Source: Mesaphorura yosii (Eukaryota; Arthropoda; Collembola; Poduromorpha; Tullbergiidae). Taken from it: a stretch of DNA of 56,687 nucleotides. This document shows, in pieces, positions 31,715-43,073 of the stretch. How positions within the stretch are numbered: position 1 is the first letter of the stretch; every line of letters starts with the position of its first letter. The notes below the pieces were generated by a model that was not told where the DNA came from, searched no databases, and saw only the letters and a program-made list of their open reading frames with translations. Location of the stretch: positions 1-56,687 of the forward strand of contig WIXG01000435.1 in the NCBI GenBank assembly GCA_009869945.1. The letters are read 5' to 3'. Both the position numbers and the translations under genes were made by a program.

Positions 31715-32689
31715 TCGAAGCAGCAACAAGATCGCATTCTCAACTTTCGTTCTGGAATTTTGGGCGTCTTTTATTTGCGCGGATAAATTCTACCATTCAG
31801 TACACTTTTCAAATCAAATCAAATCAGATGTTATTGCTGGCAATATTCAACTTCAAATCATTTTTCATTAATCATTGAATCATTTTTCAAACTGTTGATT
31901 CATCGGCATTTGAAATTCAGCTCAAACTCTTTGTAAATTACGTTTATTCAAGAAAAGATCGGCATTTGTTGGCCTTTTTTGTCCGATGTGTTTGACCGAA
32001 TGAAGTTAAGTGCTTTCTTCCCACGCTCTGCGCATGCGCACAGCGTTTGGAATTTCGACGGCTCTGACGCCGACTGGGCACCCGATTCGTGCGCTGCCAA
32101 TATCGCCGAGGAAGGCGGAAATGTCTGGGAGAGCGCCTGGCGCATAGGGAATTTATCCTTCAATTTGGAAGACGCATGCGAGTAGTTGGCTGTAGTTTGG
32201 GAGTCTGTAGAGGCTTCATTTCTGCTCTGGTGACGACGACTGATGAGGCGTTGAGCGCCGTCAAGTCGGGCATCTACATGGCTGAGTAGGCGGCCTGTCC
32301 CTGGAAGTAGAGGCCCGAGTAGAGCGTGAGTATGGATGCTGTGTAGTCGAGTCGCGAGCCGACTCGGCCGAGGGAGCTCACTTCCAACTCAACCAGCCCA
32401 CAAAACTGTTGTCCGTAGACAAATTCAGTAGCTTCATCTCGGAATCCAGGATTTAGAGGTCGGAGTTCAGATTATAGTTCAGTATTTTATCCCGACCCGT
32501 TCCAAGAGGCCTGAGGAGTTATTCAGCCTTCGCTTCGACGAATTAGCAGCTCTGAATACTATTTCTGATCCTTAATTCCCTTCTTCCCATAATTCTTTAT
32601 TTTTCAGTTTACAAAATCTACACGGATACGAAGGCTATACAGCAAATAAAACAGCGCGAAATTTAAATTAGGTTAAGACAATTCATGGC
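31715..32689. other. intergenic, one coding-like minus segment
   Basis: On the minus strand 32440-32170 reads FCGLVELEVSSLGRVGSRL, then a Tyr/Leu-rich stretch, with one in-frame TAG at about 32276. It may be a gene remnant, but no family is evident. Near 31825 the motif AATCA is tandemly repeated. Confidence 0.3.
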
Positions 32690-35634
32690 TCATAGTTGAT
32701 ACAATAGAAAGTTGGCTTCTTCGGCTTCGTCCTCGCAGTCGTCCTCTAAGCCCTCGACTGGGACTGGCTGGGTAAGTTTTGCATTTACACCATCCCCGGT
32801 TCTGTCATACAAGGTTTCATTCTCCTCCTCCGAGTCCCTAATCAGTCTTTCTTCCTCGTCACCCCGAGTCCACTCTCTCGCCGGTCTTTCTTCAACTTTG
32901 TCGACCAGCTTCGTGAGTTCACGCTCGAGTTCAGAGGGCACTTGTCCCCATACCCCCGCCTTTAGCTTCCATACGACTCCGGCCAGAAAGAGCACAAGGC
33001 CGAAGGTGGCTTGGAACAGAATTAAGGTCATGGCTGTGAATTTCCACCATCCACCCGCCGAACGAGCATAAACTTCTCCGGGCTGGCCAGGCTCAATGTT
33101 TTCGCTCGGGCTGTCCCAGCCCGGGAGAGCTTCGGGCGTCGCCCGGGTCGTACGCGTGAAGTAATTCTGCTCGCCTTCGTCGTACCAGTCAAACACTTCA
33201 GATACATACACCGACACGTGAACTTCGTGCCCACCACTCCCCAACCGGCAGGCGTAGTCGCCTTCGTCAGCCAGGCTCACATTCGGGAACAGAAGAGTCA
33301 GGATTCTTTGCGTGATCCGGCTGTCGTAGTCGAGGAAGGAGTCATCAGTATTTCTGTATTCAAGTCTGGCCTCGTCAGTAATCACGTTTCCGTCCTTCAG
33401 CCAGTTCAATTCCGGAAGCAGCCAGCCCACATGCCAGCATTTTAACTGGGCGGACGTGTGTAGATCGAAGGAGGCTGAGGCCGAGTATACCCGGGGCCAG
33501 TAGTCTTCACAGAATGCTTCCTTTTCGTCTGACCCGTCTGGAAACAGCACCGAGCGAATTCAGTAAATCAATGTCGAGCTAAGGAAATTTTTGAGGTGTT
33601 TTTTGCTTACCAACGCAGTTTGGGTGGCCATCACAGAGGAGGAGCGTGTCCAGACACTGGCCCGTATCGCATTTATGCTTGGACGGCCCACACACAGAGT
33701 CTGGATAAGATAAGATTATGAATTGTGTCAGGGTTTCTTTCGAATTTTTAAAGCGATACGCGGCGCGGCAAGAACCTCACGACTCACCCCAGCAGGTCGC
33801 ATTCAGCTCGTCTGATTGGTCGGTGCAGTCCAGCTCGTTATCACATTTCTGGGCGAGAGGAATGCAGTGGCCGACGGTGCACCGGAATTCTGTGGAATTG
33901 CAGGTGTGGTGGGCACAATCCAGCTCGTCACTCGAGTCCAGGCAATCTGCGAGTATGTAATAATAGTTTATAGTCAGTAATCATAGCTGTAGAATTTTGT
34001 CTACGAACCTGTCGCCCCGTCACAGCGAAATCTCCCGACAATGCACTGCCCATTGCTGCATCGAAACGTGTCCCAGCCGCAAGGCGGCGGTGTCGGCGTC
34101 GTGCCAGGATTATCGACGGGTGCCCTGTCATCACAGAGAAACGCGTCCTCGTCCGAGCCATCGAAACAATCCCGAATTGAGTCACATTTGTACCACTTCG
34201 AAATGCATGTGCCATCATCACATTTGAAATCCATGTTGGAGCACGCAGATGGCAGCGGCGTGGGTAGAGTCGTCGGCCGGCATTGCACGTCCACCTCGTC
34301 CGAGCCATCGAAGCAGTCCCTCTCCAAGTCGCAGGCGTATCTTGCCGGCACGCACTCGCCTGACCCGCAACGGAAGCCGAAGCCGGTGGGGCAGTCTTCG
34401 ACGACGTTGCAGTCGACCTCGTCTACACCGTTGAAGCAGTCGCGGTGGCCATTGCAGGCACTGGAGAGCGGGATGCAAGGGCGGGAGGCCGGGTCAATGT
34501 GGCTGCCGCAGTAGAATTGACCGGGGCGGCAGGGGCTTAAAATAATGGAAGTTATAATGTGATCCGAAAATTTTCAGCTAATTTCAGCGATACCCTGGCG
34601 TTGTACTTACTTGCTCAGTTCCGCGACCTGCTTTTGTATCCATGGCGTGTATGTGGAGACTCGAGTAAACATGCCGGGCTCGCCCGTCGTCCCGCACTCC
34701 TCGCCCCAGGACGTGATGCCACAAAGAACCTTGCCCTTCTCCGCCCCGGAACCCGAGTCGCAAATGAGGGGGCCGCCCGAGTCACCTGAGCGAGGTGATG
34801 GATTGAAAACCGGACACCGAGGTGAGAAGTAATTTGAGGTGTGCTTGTTTGAGTCATTTTTTCTTACCATGACAGGTGTCAGCCTCCGCCCCGCCTGCGC
34901 ACACCGTCGTCTCTTCGTCGTATTCGAAGCCCCATATCATGTTCACTTGCTTACAGAAGGCGGCATCGTGAAGATGCACCCTCGCCTTGCGCAGCCGTCC
35001 TGGTTTGTAGTTTGGCTCGTTGTTTTGGCGGTAGCCCCACCCACAAATGTCAGCCAAACCTATTTTCACATTTTTCAAAGGCCAAGTTCGCAAACGCCAA
35101 AGAACGTGCCTTCGTGCTGATGCTGAACGTACCTTCAAAAACCTGCCCGTGTTTCGGCAGTTGAATTGGCTGCACGTACCTCGTGTAATTCAGCGGATGA
35201 CTCAAAGCGAGGATGGCCACGTCGTTGTTGAGGGTGTCCATGCTAAAGTTCTCGTGCCGCACGAGACCGACGACGCTTCTCCTCTGCGAGTGATCTTCCT
35301 TGAAGTAGGCGTAGTAGTCCAGGGCGCCGGCTACGACTTTGATGGAGAAGAGCGGGTTGTTTTTCCAGTCGACGGAATTCACAAAATCCTCGACGCAGTG
35401 GGCGGCCGTGAGGACGAGGTTTGGGGCGATGATGGACCCACCACAGTTGTACGGCTCTCCACCGGAGAGCAGGTGCAGCTGCACAATGTGCGGGAAGTCG
35501 CCCGCTCCAGCGGCGTTGCCCTTGATTATCAGCGGAGTGCCCACACCAGATCGGGTGCGGGCGTGGGGGATGGCGTAGGCTGTGGCGGCGACTGTGGACA
35601 GCAGGAGGAAGTTGACTCCTCTGCTGACCTTCAT
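32690..35634 (-). CDS. membrane-anchored trypsin-LDLa(6)-Ig protein, paralog A
   Basis: Seven exons (35634-35133, 35059-34868, 34785-34611, 34535-34009, 33946-33788, 33700-33611, 33537-32690), 830 residues. Signal peptide 1-21; trypsin-like domain about 35-290 with the triad in LTAAHC, NNDVAIL and GDSGGP. Asp six residues before the Ser (EADTCHGDSGG) predicts cleavage after Lys/Arg. The trypsin reading frame runs into TAA at its end, but a strong AGCAA|GTAAGT donor there joins it to six LDLa repeats (CDxxxDCxDGSDE patterns), about residues 290-570. An Ig-like domain follows (LKCW ... DEGDYACRLG), then a helix at about 710-738 and an acidic cytosolic tail of about 90 residues ending LLYQL. The protease end is expected outside the cell and tethered at the C-terminus. 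Divergent from paralog B at 40204. Substrate unknown. Confidence 0.82.
33605..33870 (-). repeat. gene-conversion tract shared with 41975-42236
   Basis: The end of LDLa exon 5, the 87-bp intron 33787-33701 and exon 6 are almost identical to paralog B: two differences in the intron and two in exon 6. Other introns of the two genes do not align. Confidence 0.75.
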
Positions 35635-36143
35635 CGTTTTTCTGTTGATTCGTGTCAGTCGTGCAGGCTACCGAGTCAGTCGCGATTGTGATTGAGTCGA
35701 AACACTAAACAATGACATTTAACTGCACAGGAATTCAAGTTCACGAGTCTCATCCACGCCTATTTATATTGCTACCTCTCTTGAGTCGCTTGCCTTATCA
35801 GTTGTGCACTCATTTCGATGTTCATACGTAATCGACACCGTGCGTAATCGTACGACTGATGGATGATCAAGTGAAGTGCCAAAGTGGGTCTCAAACTGGC
35901 ATGTCTCAGACTGGCTTAAGTATCACAAATCCAAGCTGATACTCAAGCTTTGCCTGCTTTGTTGCTGCAGTGTTGATTCTAATTCGTGGTTCATGGTCAT
36001 GGTTCCCTGGTTTTATGGCTCCGTGATTCACTTCTCTGCGATGAATAAATACTTTAAGCTTTGAGAATAATGCGCATTTTTATTGTCCGTGTCAGCCAAT
36101 TAGAATTTTAGCAAGCAAATACTCGATGCTTCCATGATGCTGC
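35635..36143. other. upstream region of paralog A
   Basis: Should contain the promoter of the protease gene on the minus strand. A tatttatat at 35760-35768 lies about 130 bp upstream of the start codon and could serve as a TATA-like element when read on the minus strand. No gene is seen. Confidence 0.3.
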
Positions 36144-36452
36144 CTAATTTGTGACAGTGGCGCTTTCTTCAGGCCGCACGTGTTTCGCAAGCCAGCCCAT
36201 CGCCTCGTCAACGCTCACCTTCCCATTCCCGCTAATATCCTCCTCCGCCAAAAATTTCTCCCACGATTTGACCAGCGTAAAAGGCCCGGTGACGTTGTTC
36301 AGTTTGCACAACATCTCGACTGTGTCTTTGTGGAAGAACCCGTCCTCGTTCGCCTTGGCGACCTAAAAGCAGTCCCACAGCCACTGCAGGCCGTCGCTCG
36401 TGTGCAGGTTCTGCAGAATCTTCTTCAGCGTCAGGAATGCAACTCGGCCGCT
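36144..36452 (-). pseudogene. EF-hand fragment (phospholipase C-like), one stop
   Basis: From 36452 the minus strand reads LTLKKILQNLHTSDGLQWLW, then CF, a TAG at about 36366-36364, and continues in the same frame with VAKANEDGFFHKDTVEMLC and EEDISGNGKVSVDEAMGWL to a TAG at 36146-36144. The last is a canonical EF loop (D-I-S-G-N-G-K-V-S-V-D-E), and the paired-hand layout resembles the EF region of PLC-delta-type enzymes. The TAG sits in a ctgcttttag context that could also be a splice acceptor. It begins 14 bases after the stop of the acyltransferase gene and has no other PLC domain nearby, so I read it as a stranded fragment. Confidence 0.45.
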
Positions 36453-36466
36453 AAAGCAAATGAGCT

Positions 36467-38009
36467 TCATTCCAAAACATTCAGTCGCTGCAATTCTTTG
36501 GTAAATAATTCGGCAAAGTATTGCATGTCTTGGAGTTGAAAGATTCTGTCGTCACCCATCCAAACATGTGCCAAGTGATGACAATAAGAAAAGAATAGAA
36601 AGTATGTGATCGATCCAGGCGCATCCATCTGAATATTCATCCAGACGACAGGAGCCCCATTTAAATGAACTTGTGTGCGCGGGCCAGGCAGATTGGTTGT
36701 GTATATTTGAATATTCAGTGGCGCCTTTTCAAGTAAGGAGAATGGCCAACATTTGGGGATAACGCCAAAAGGTTGTGTTGCATAAAACATGATGTGACCT
36801 TCCATGGAGTTCTTGCATGCCTTCAGCATGGCGTCACACCGATGGAGGCGCTCCTTGGCCCCAGCCTCCCCGATGGGTAACGTGTACATCACGGCACGGA
36901 TGGCGTTGCAGAGCCCTGGCGGGTGATGATGCACAGGCACAGGGACTGGGAAACGAACCCAAGGCGGCAACTCCCCTTCGTCGTATTTCGATAGCAAGAA
37001 GGATCTCAGGGCGCCGGTGAGAGCTGCTTGCACCACTGCATTCATCCCCACACCCTGTCGGCGTGCAATGGCCTTCATCAAATCCATGCTGACCACTTGA
37101 TGGGCATGATTGGCCGTATGGTGTCTGCGATCACTGGCCAGAGGCGCTGGAGTCATTTGAGGCCACGGAAGAGGTTGACCGCTCTTCCGAGTAACCATGC
37201 AGTGGAGAGCGTGGAGGAGACGAAAGGGGTAAGTCAGGACGTCGAGGCATGTGACTGGAGGCGGTGGTGGTGGCTCCAGGAAGACGGCGGACTCATCCAT
37301 GATCCGCATCCAAGCACGGATAGCGGAGTATCCATCTGCAAAACTAATAATACCCGATACCGATATTACCCGACAGAACAGATAGTCCCCCCCCCCCGAT
37401 ACTGTGATGTTTGACTTGCCCGTGGTGCCATTTGAACAGAAGCTGATAGCTGCTGGCGTCAGGCTCCTCCAGAACAAGAACGTGCCATGGACTTGTACCT
37501 ATCTCGTAGGGCTCCGCCAAGTACTCAATCTGAACCCGGTCAGGTTCCTCCCCTGGCTGGAGGAGTCGGTGGCGGACATGGTTGTCGATGGAGAAGGGCT
37601 CCTCTGGTTTCCAAAAGATGTACCCACCCCAACTGGTGTAATATTCCTGCAGCTCGGGGTTTGCCAGCTTCCCGCTCCGATCAGTATCGTGCACGAATTT
37701 GTCATTAATCCTCGCCTTGACTTGGTCAAAGTGGAGTGGCCCCGCGATGTGCGCTGTGAGAAGGATATTCTGGTGGGTAGTCGTGTGTGGGGGCTGGGAA
37801 GGGAGGGTGAAGGCGTCGCCACCCCGAACAATGTGGGTCAAGTCACGTCGAAGGCAACTGGCCAACACAGTCACAGCCCAACGGTAGATGCACAATGGGA
37901 TCAGCAGAAAAGGCACAATTGTAACCAGCACCAGGAGGATGGAGAGGAGGATAAGAGTGTACTGGAGGATGGCTACACAAAACTTGCAGGCAGGTACGGA
38001 AGGAGCCAT
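36467..38009 (-). CDS. wax ester synthase/diacylglycerol acyltransferase (WS/DGAT) family
   Basis: Two exons, 38009-37420 and 37343-36467, 488 residues. The intron has a GC donor (CACGG|GCAAGT) and a TATTAG acceptor. This is the only junction that restores the catalytic HHxxxDG motif as HHGFADG, with YS following; the GT a few bases on would break it. Residues 10-60 are strongly hydrophobic, a membrane anchor seen in animal and plant members. Downstream features are RRQGVGMNAVVQAAL, the NLPGPRTQVHLNG segment typical of the C-terminal WS/DGAT domain, and a final Phe-rich stretch. It would esterify fatty alcohols or diacylglycerol with acyl-CoA in the ER, for example for cuticular lipid. Start 38009 is the first ATG. 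It lies between the two protease paralogs. Confidence 0.82.
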
Positions 38010-40203
38010 CGCTTTAGGGTCAGCACTCAGGCTCACTCCCCACAGCCCGGACCAAGGTACCAAAATAAATAATTCGACAGTCAGAGATTCAAGTTCAATT
38101 CAAAAGTTGTGTAAAGTCAAGCCTTTGTTTCTTTCTTTGTTCAATGTTGACGCTGAACTGCAGATTGGCTGACCCCATGGAAGCTATCACAGCCACATGC
38201 TGGTGTTGGTTGTATGTGCCGGAGATGGACACGAGCCACCACGCTGCCAGAAGTGGCCAATACACGCAGACGGCCAGGAAGCGCCGGTTCGCGATGCATT
38301 TTCGCCTGGAGCCCGCAACCAGGTTTTTAACGTGCGGGTCCCAGCTTGCGTTGATCGCCGCGAAGGTTTTGGCCGCCCGCACCCACCACTCGAAAGCATG
38401 CAGCTCGTTGGTCAGAATTTATTTGGATGGTATCATTCTGTGTAAAATTGTCGCTGCGATTTTATATTTTATGATAGTCTTTGCTTGTTCAGGTTTGCTC
38501 TGGCTGTTGAAGGAAAATAGTTTTTCATCCTTCACGATGGTAAGAAAAGTAAAGCAGGCATCAAAGACGCTTATCTCAATTCGCGTAGGAGTTTTGAAAG
38601 AACCTCGTTGACTAAACTATTATTCAGCCCAAGAAAAAAATGCAGAAATACAGCCGTAACCAGAGATCGGGACTACGCTTTCCTGTTGATCGTTGATTGT
38701 TAACTCCGTTCTGTCAAAAATCTACTTTCAGGGCCAAAACTGACGTGCTATTCATGTCGAAGTCGTAGACATGGCTGAAAAGTGGAGCAGAGCAGTGCTT
38801 TGCTGCCTTCACCGAGATTGTTATATTTGTTCCAGTTATTTCACCGTTTCCGAGTAGGCATTTCCGGTTATAACTGAAAAGCCGGAAAGCAAAGTGCAAG
38901 GTTCTGTGAAGTCAGAATTAAAAGAAAAGGTCAGCATTGAATCATTGAACAAGTGAAAGTCCAAGAAGGATATCCCATGAATATTTAGCATCTTTTCGCT
39001 TTTCGTCTTTACAGCAATTTTCCTACCACAAAAGTAAATCTAACTCGCTTATTACAAGCACACAAGCTGCAATTGGACAAATTTTTCCTTTGAATAAATT
39101 TCTGAGTCTCCAATTCGTTGTTAAATCGTCGTCGACCAATTTACGTTTTCTACCGGAGTAAATTTTTCTGGCTTTGACTTTGTTGGTTCCCTTCAAAGCT
39201 AGTACTCCGTTGTTTTCGTGCTCACGCTCACGCTCGTGCTAAGGCTTAATTGCATTAATCAATCTGTAAATATTTTGCTTTTTTGTCGTTTTGCTGTTAT
39301 GTGAATTCAATTCACGTCGGTCGTGAGTTTTGAAGTGCATGAATGAATACCACAAAGCTACAGCTCGAGCTGTTATCTCGAATTACAATGGAACGCAACT
39401 GCTACTGCACTGCTGATATGAATTTATGGTTCTTGGCCGTGCTTGCTACTGTGCTGCTGTGTTTATGGCAACTACAACTGCGTAATTTAGATTTGATTTG
39501 ATCATTGTGGCTGGTGACTTGAATCGTTGAATCTCGAAAACGTGCGTCAGACAATTGAGACTCGATTGCATGTATCTGTGAATCCCTCAGGCGCGGCGCG
39601 ACCGCACAATCGGAGTTTGGCTTATCAGCAACTTGCCGAACTTGCTCGAATGTAAAATTGCGAATTTTACACTTTGTCCACTTCTTATCAAGTCCTTCAC
39701 TTTCCGAAATCAAACCGACAGTCGCGAGACGCGTCTGCTTGTCTTTGATACTCGAAAATATAAATATGACGGCATAAAATAAAACTGATAGCGCGTGGCG
39801 TGGTTGAGTCGTTGAGTTTTTGATTCCTGCACTGCGAATCGAATTTGATCAACACGAAGCTGACGAAGCGAATTGTCAATGGCCAACATTATCATATCAT
39901 TCATTATTCTTATCATTCAATCACAATTCTGAGTTTTCTGAGTTCGGTTGTTCATCAGCAAAAAACGTTGGGTCGAAGTATTCTGTTGCTGTCGCTGTCC
40001 GGCTGTTGTGTAGGCCGGCAAAGTTTAATGCTTAAACCAGTTCATAGTTTATTGCTCTTTAAGTGTTCGAACGACAATCAATTAATTACTCTACAGCGAT
40101 CAGACGTCTGATTACTCACAGTTTAGAATAAAAATTCAAGGTTTCTTTAGTCCTCTTTAAGGAATTGTAGAATTGTGTATCGTAACTTTTTGAAGGTTTC
40201 AAC
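38010..40203. other. 2.2-kb region upstream of two divergent genes
   Basis: Holds the promoters of the acyltransferase (-) and of protease paralog B (+). At 38400-38097 the minus strand has a coding-like stretch (WWVRAAKTFAAINASWDPH, later YWPLLAAWWLVSISG) with no ATG and a TAA upstream, perhaps an orphan exon. The rest is AT-rich; short CTCACG units recur near 39220-39235. Confidence 0.35.
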
Positions 40204-43073
40204 ATGGCGAATGTCAGCAGCGGGTTGAGCCTTCTGCTGCTGTCCATCGTCCTCATCGCTTCAGGCGCCTTTGCCATTCACGACGTCGGCACACCGTTAA
40301 TTATCAAAGGTGACATCGCTTCCGGGGGCGAATTCCCGCACATCGTGCAGCTACATCTTCTGACCGGAGGCATCCCGTGCATTTGCGGTGGGTCCATCAT
40401 CGCTCCGAACATCATCCTCACGGCGGCCCACTGCCTCGAGGATTTTGTGACCGAGCGCTGGACAACCAACCCGCTCTTCTCCATCAAAGTCGTGGCAGGT
40501 GCCCTGGACTGGTACGCCTACGGGCTGGAAGATCACACGCAGAAAAGGAGGGCCGTCCAATTCGTGCGTCACGAGAGTTTTAACAAGACGATCATGAACA
40601 TCAGAAATGACGTGGCCGTTCTTGTCTTGAGTCATCCGCTGAATTACACGCAGTACGTGCAACCAATTCAGCTCCCGACTCAAGGGCAAGTGTTTGAAGG
40701 TATGTGGCGCAGGTTTCTTTCGAAAAATTTGACCTTTGACACACGTGAAAACAGGTTTGGCTGACATCTGCGGCTGGGGCCTCCTCCAGAATAGCGACTA
40801 CAACTACAAACCGAAGAAACTGCGGAAGGCGAAGGTGCATCTACACAATGACACTTCCTGCCAGGAGAAAGGAACGACGTGGAGGTACAAATACGACAAT
40901 AAAACGATGATGTGCGCTGGCGGGCTGGAGGCTGACACCTGCCAAGGTAAAAGTGACGACGCCGACTCATGCCATCGTACGCTTCACGCATTTTCCGATC
41001 TTCCTTTGCTTTTTCCCTGCTCAGGCGACTCCGGCGGGCCGATGGCCTGCGAATCCGGCACCGGAACCAAGAAGAGCAAGGTTCTTTGTGGCATCACGTC
41101 ATGGGGCGTCAATTGCGGAACGACGGACGTGCCGGGCATGTTTACGCGAGTCTCCACATACACGCCGTGGATACAGAAGCAGATATCACTGCTCAGCAAG
41201 TAAGAACTAGGGTTACTCCAATTTAGTTTACTTAACAGCCACAGTCAGTAATTTCATCTCAGGCCGTGCCGCCCAGATGAATTCTACTGCGGCGCCACGC
41301 CGTCGCCCCCCCTTTGCATCTCGCACTCACGCGTCTGTGACGGCAAGCGCGACTGCATGAACGGTGTCGACGAGACCGACTGTTCCGCAGTCGAGCCCTG
41401 CGCCTCTGACTGCCTCAGCTGTGGGTCGGGCGAGTGCATGCCGGCAGAGTGGGCCTGTGACGGCACACAGGACTGTGTCGATGGCTCGGACGAGGATAAC
41501 GCTCGTTGCCGCATGCGCGTACCCAAGCGCGACTGCGACGTGTCCTACGAGTTTACATGCGACGACGGCACGTGCATCTTTGCGTCGAGGGAATGTGACG
41601 GGTTTTTCGATTGTACGGATTGCTCGGATGAGAAGGAGAGTCGATGCGATGGCGTCGGCGTGAACGCTTCGCCGCCACCGCCGCGCGAAGGTGTCGACCC
41701 GGTCTTTGAGCTGTGCGACAGCCACAACGACGAGAACGTGACGGAGATGGCGACGGCGTCGAATAGTTTTCGCTGTAAGAATGGGCAGTGCGTGAGTAGA
41801 CGGTTCCGCTGCGACGGGGTCAAAGGTTTGCCATACCCAGCCCAGCCCTGATAATTATGCCCACCTGATTACGCTTACCCCTTGTTTTTCAACTCGCAGA
41901 TTGTCAGGACTCGAGCGACGAGCTGAATTGTGCAAATCACACTTGCACTGTCGAAGAATTCCAGTGCGCCGTCGGCCACTGCATTCCTCTCGCCCAGAAA
42001 TGTGATAACGAGCTGGACTGCACCGACCAATCGGACGAGCTGAATGCGACCTGCTGGGGTGAGTCGTGAGGCTCTTGCCGCGCCGCGTATCGCTATAAAA
42101 ATTCGAAAGAAACCCTGACACAATTCATAATCTTATCTTATCCAGACTCTGTGTGTGGGCCGTCCAAGCATAAATGCGATACGGGCCAGTGTCTGGACAC
42201 GCTCCTCTTCTGTGATGGCCACCCAAACTGCGCTGGTAAGATGAGAAAGTCGACGGGCATATTTAGGAGTACCGGTGAGCTGGCCGGAAGTTCATTGTCA
42301 ATTGCAAAGTTTCAAAATTTAAGATGGGTCCGACGAATCACCGGAATTTTGCAGAGACTACTTGGTCAAAGTCCCCGAGGCCCGATCCCACTCAGTCGCA
42401 TTCATCCTGTACACGTCTGCCCAGCTCACCTGCTTCATCACCCCAGGGAACAGCAGCAGCTGGCTGCGGCCGGAGCTGGAGTGGGTGTTTGACGGAAACG
42501 TAAGCATACGCAGCGAAGTGAATTAAATAAATAACACGCTATTTAATGTGCTTCCTTCATGTACGCCATGCGCAGGTGATCACTGACGACGCCAGACTAC
42601 TGCGTCAGCAGACGGCGATGGATTCGGACGGCTACACGAAGAAGTTGACTCTTCTCTTCCCGAATGTGACGCTGGCCGATATGGGTGACTACGCCTGCAG
42701 GGTAGGAAGCGCTGGCCACGAGTTTGTGGTACGAGTGACTGTCGGCGAGCATGGGAAGGAGCAAGAAGACGAAGGCTCCACGACTGACGTCGCCAGCGAG
42801 CCAAGCGTTGCGGCGAGTGCGAGCACTGAGCAGACTGAGCCCAGCCCTGTCACCGGGCTCGCTTTATTGTCGACGATGACTCTAACCTTCCTTCTCCTCG
42901 AAGCCGCTTTCGGCTTGACGCTCGTCTTCGGAGGACTCGCGTACAAGTGGTGTACATGGAGAAGAAGGACAGGATTCGAAGGACTGATCAATGAAGCGGT
43001 CGACAACGACGATGAAGGCGCCGAGGTCGACGCAGCAGACACGAAGACTGATCTTGAAATGTATCAACTATAA
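40204..43073 (+). CDS. membrane-anchored trypsin-LDLa(6)-Ig protein, paralog B
   Basis: Eight exons (40204-40699, 40755-40946, 41025-41199, 41263-41825, 41900-42058, 42146-42235, 42324-42499, 42576-43073), 782 residues. Signal peptide 1-24; trypsin-like domain about 29-287 with LTAAHC, RNDVAVL and GDSGGP, Asp at the S1 base (ADTCQGDSGG). Exon 3 splices at AGCAA|GTAAGA to six LDLa repeats (about 288-570). Repeat 3 has CTDCSDE in place of xDGSDE and may bind calcium poorly. The Ig-like domain (LTCF ... DMGDYACRVG) is about 580-675, the helix about 709-741, and the tail ends LEMYQL. Exon lengths 192, 175, 159 and 90 equal those of paralog A; the intron inside the Ig domain (42500-42575) is absent from A. 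The chain before the protease has TPL|IIKG, not the usual Arg|IVGG, as predicted activation site. Confidence 0.82.
41975..42236 (+). repeat. gene-conversion tract shared with 33605-33870
   Basis: From the GHCIPLAQKC codons of exon 5 through the 87-bp intron 42059-42145 to the end of exon 6, this matches paralog A nearly base for base. Similarity falls off sharply at the next intron. Confidence 0.75.
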
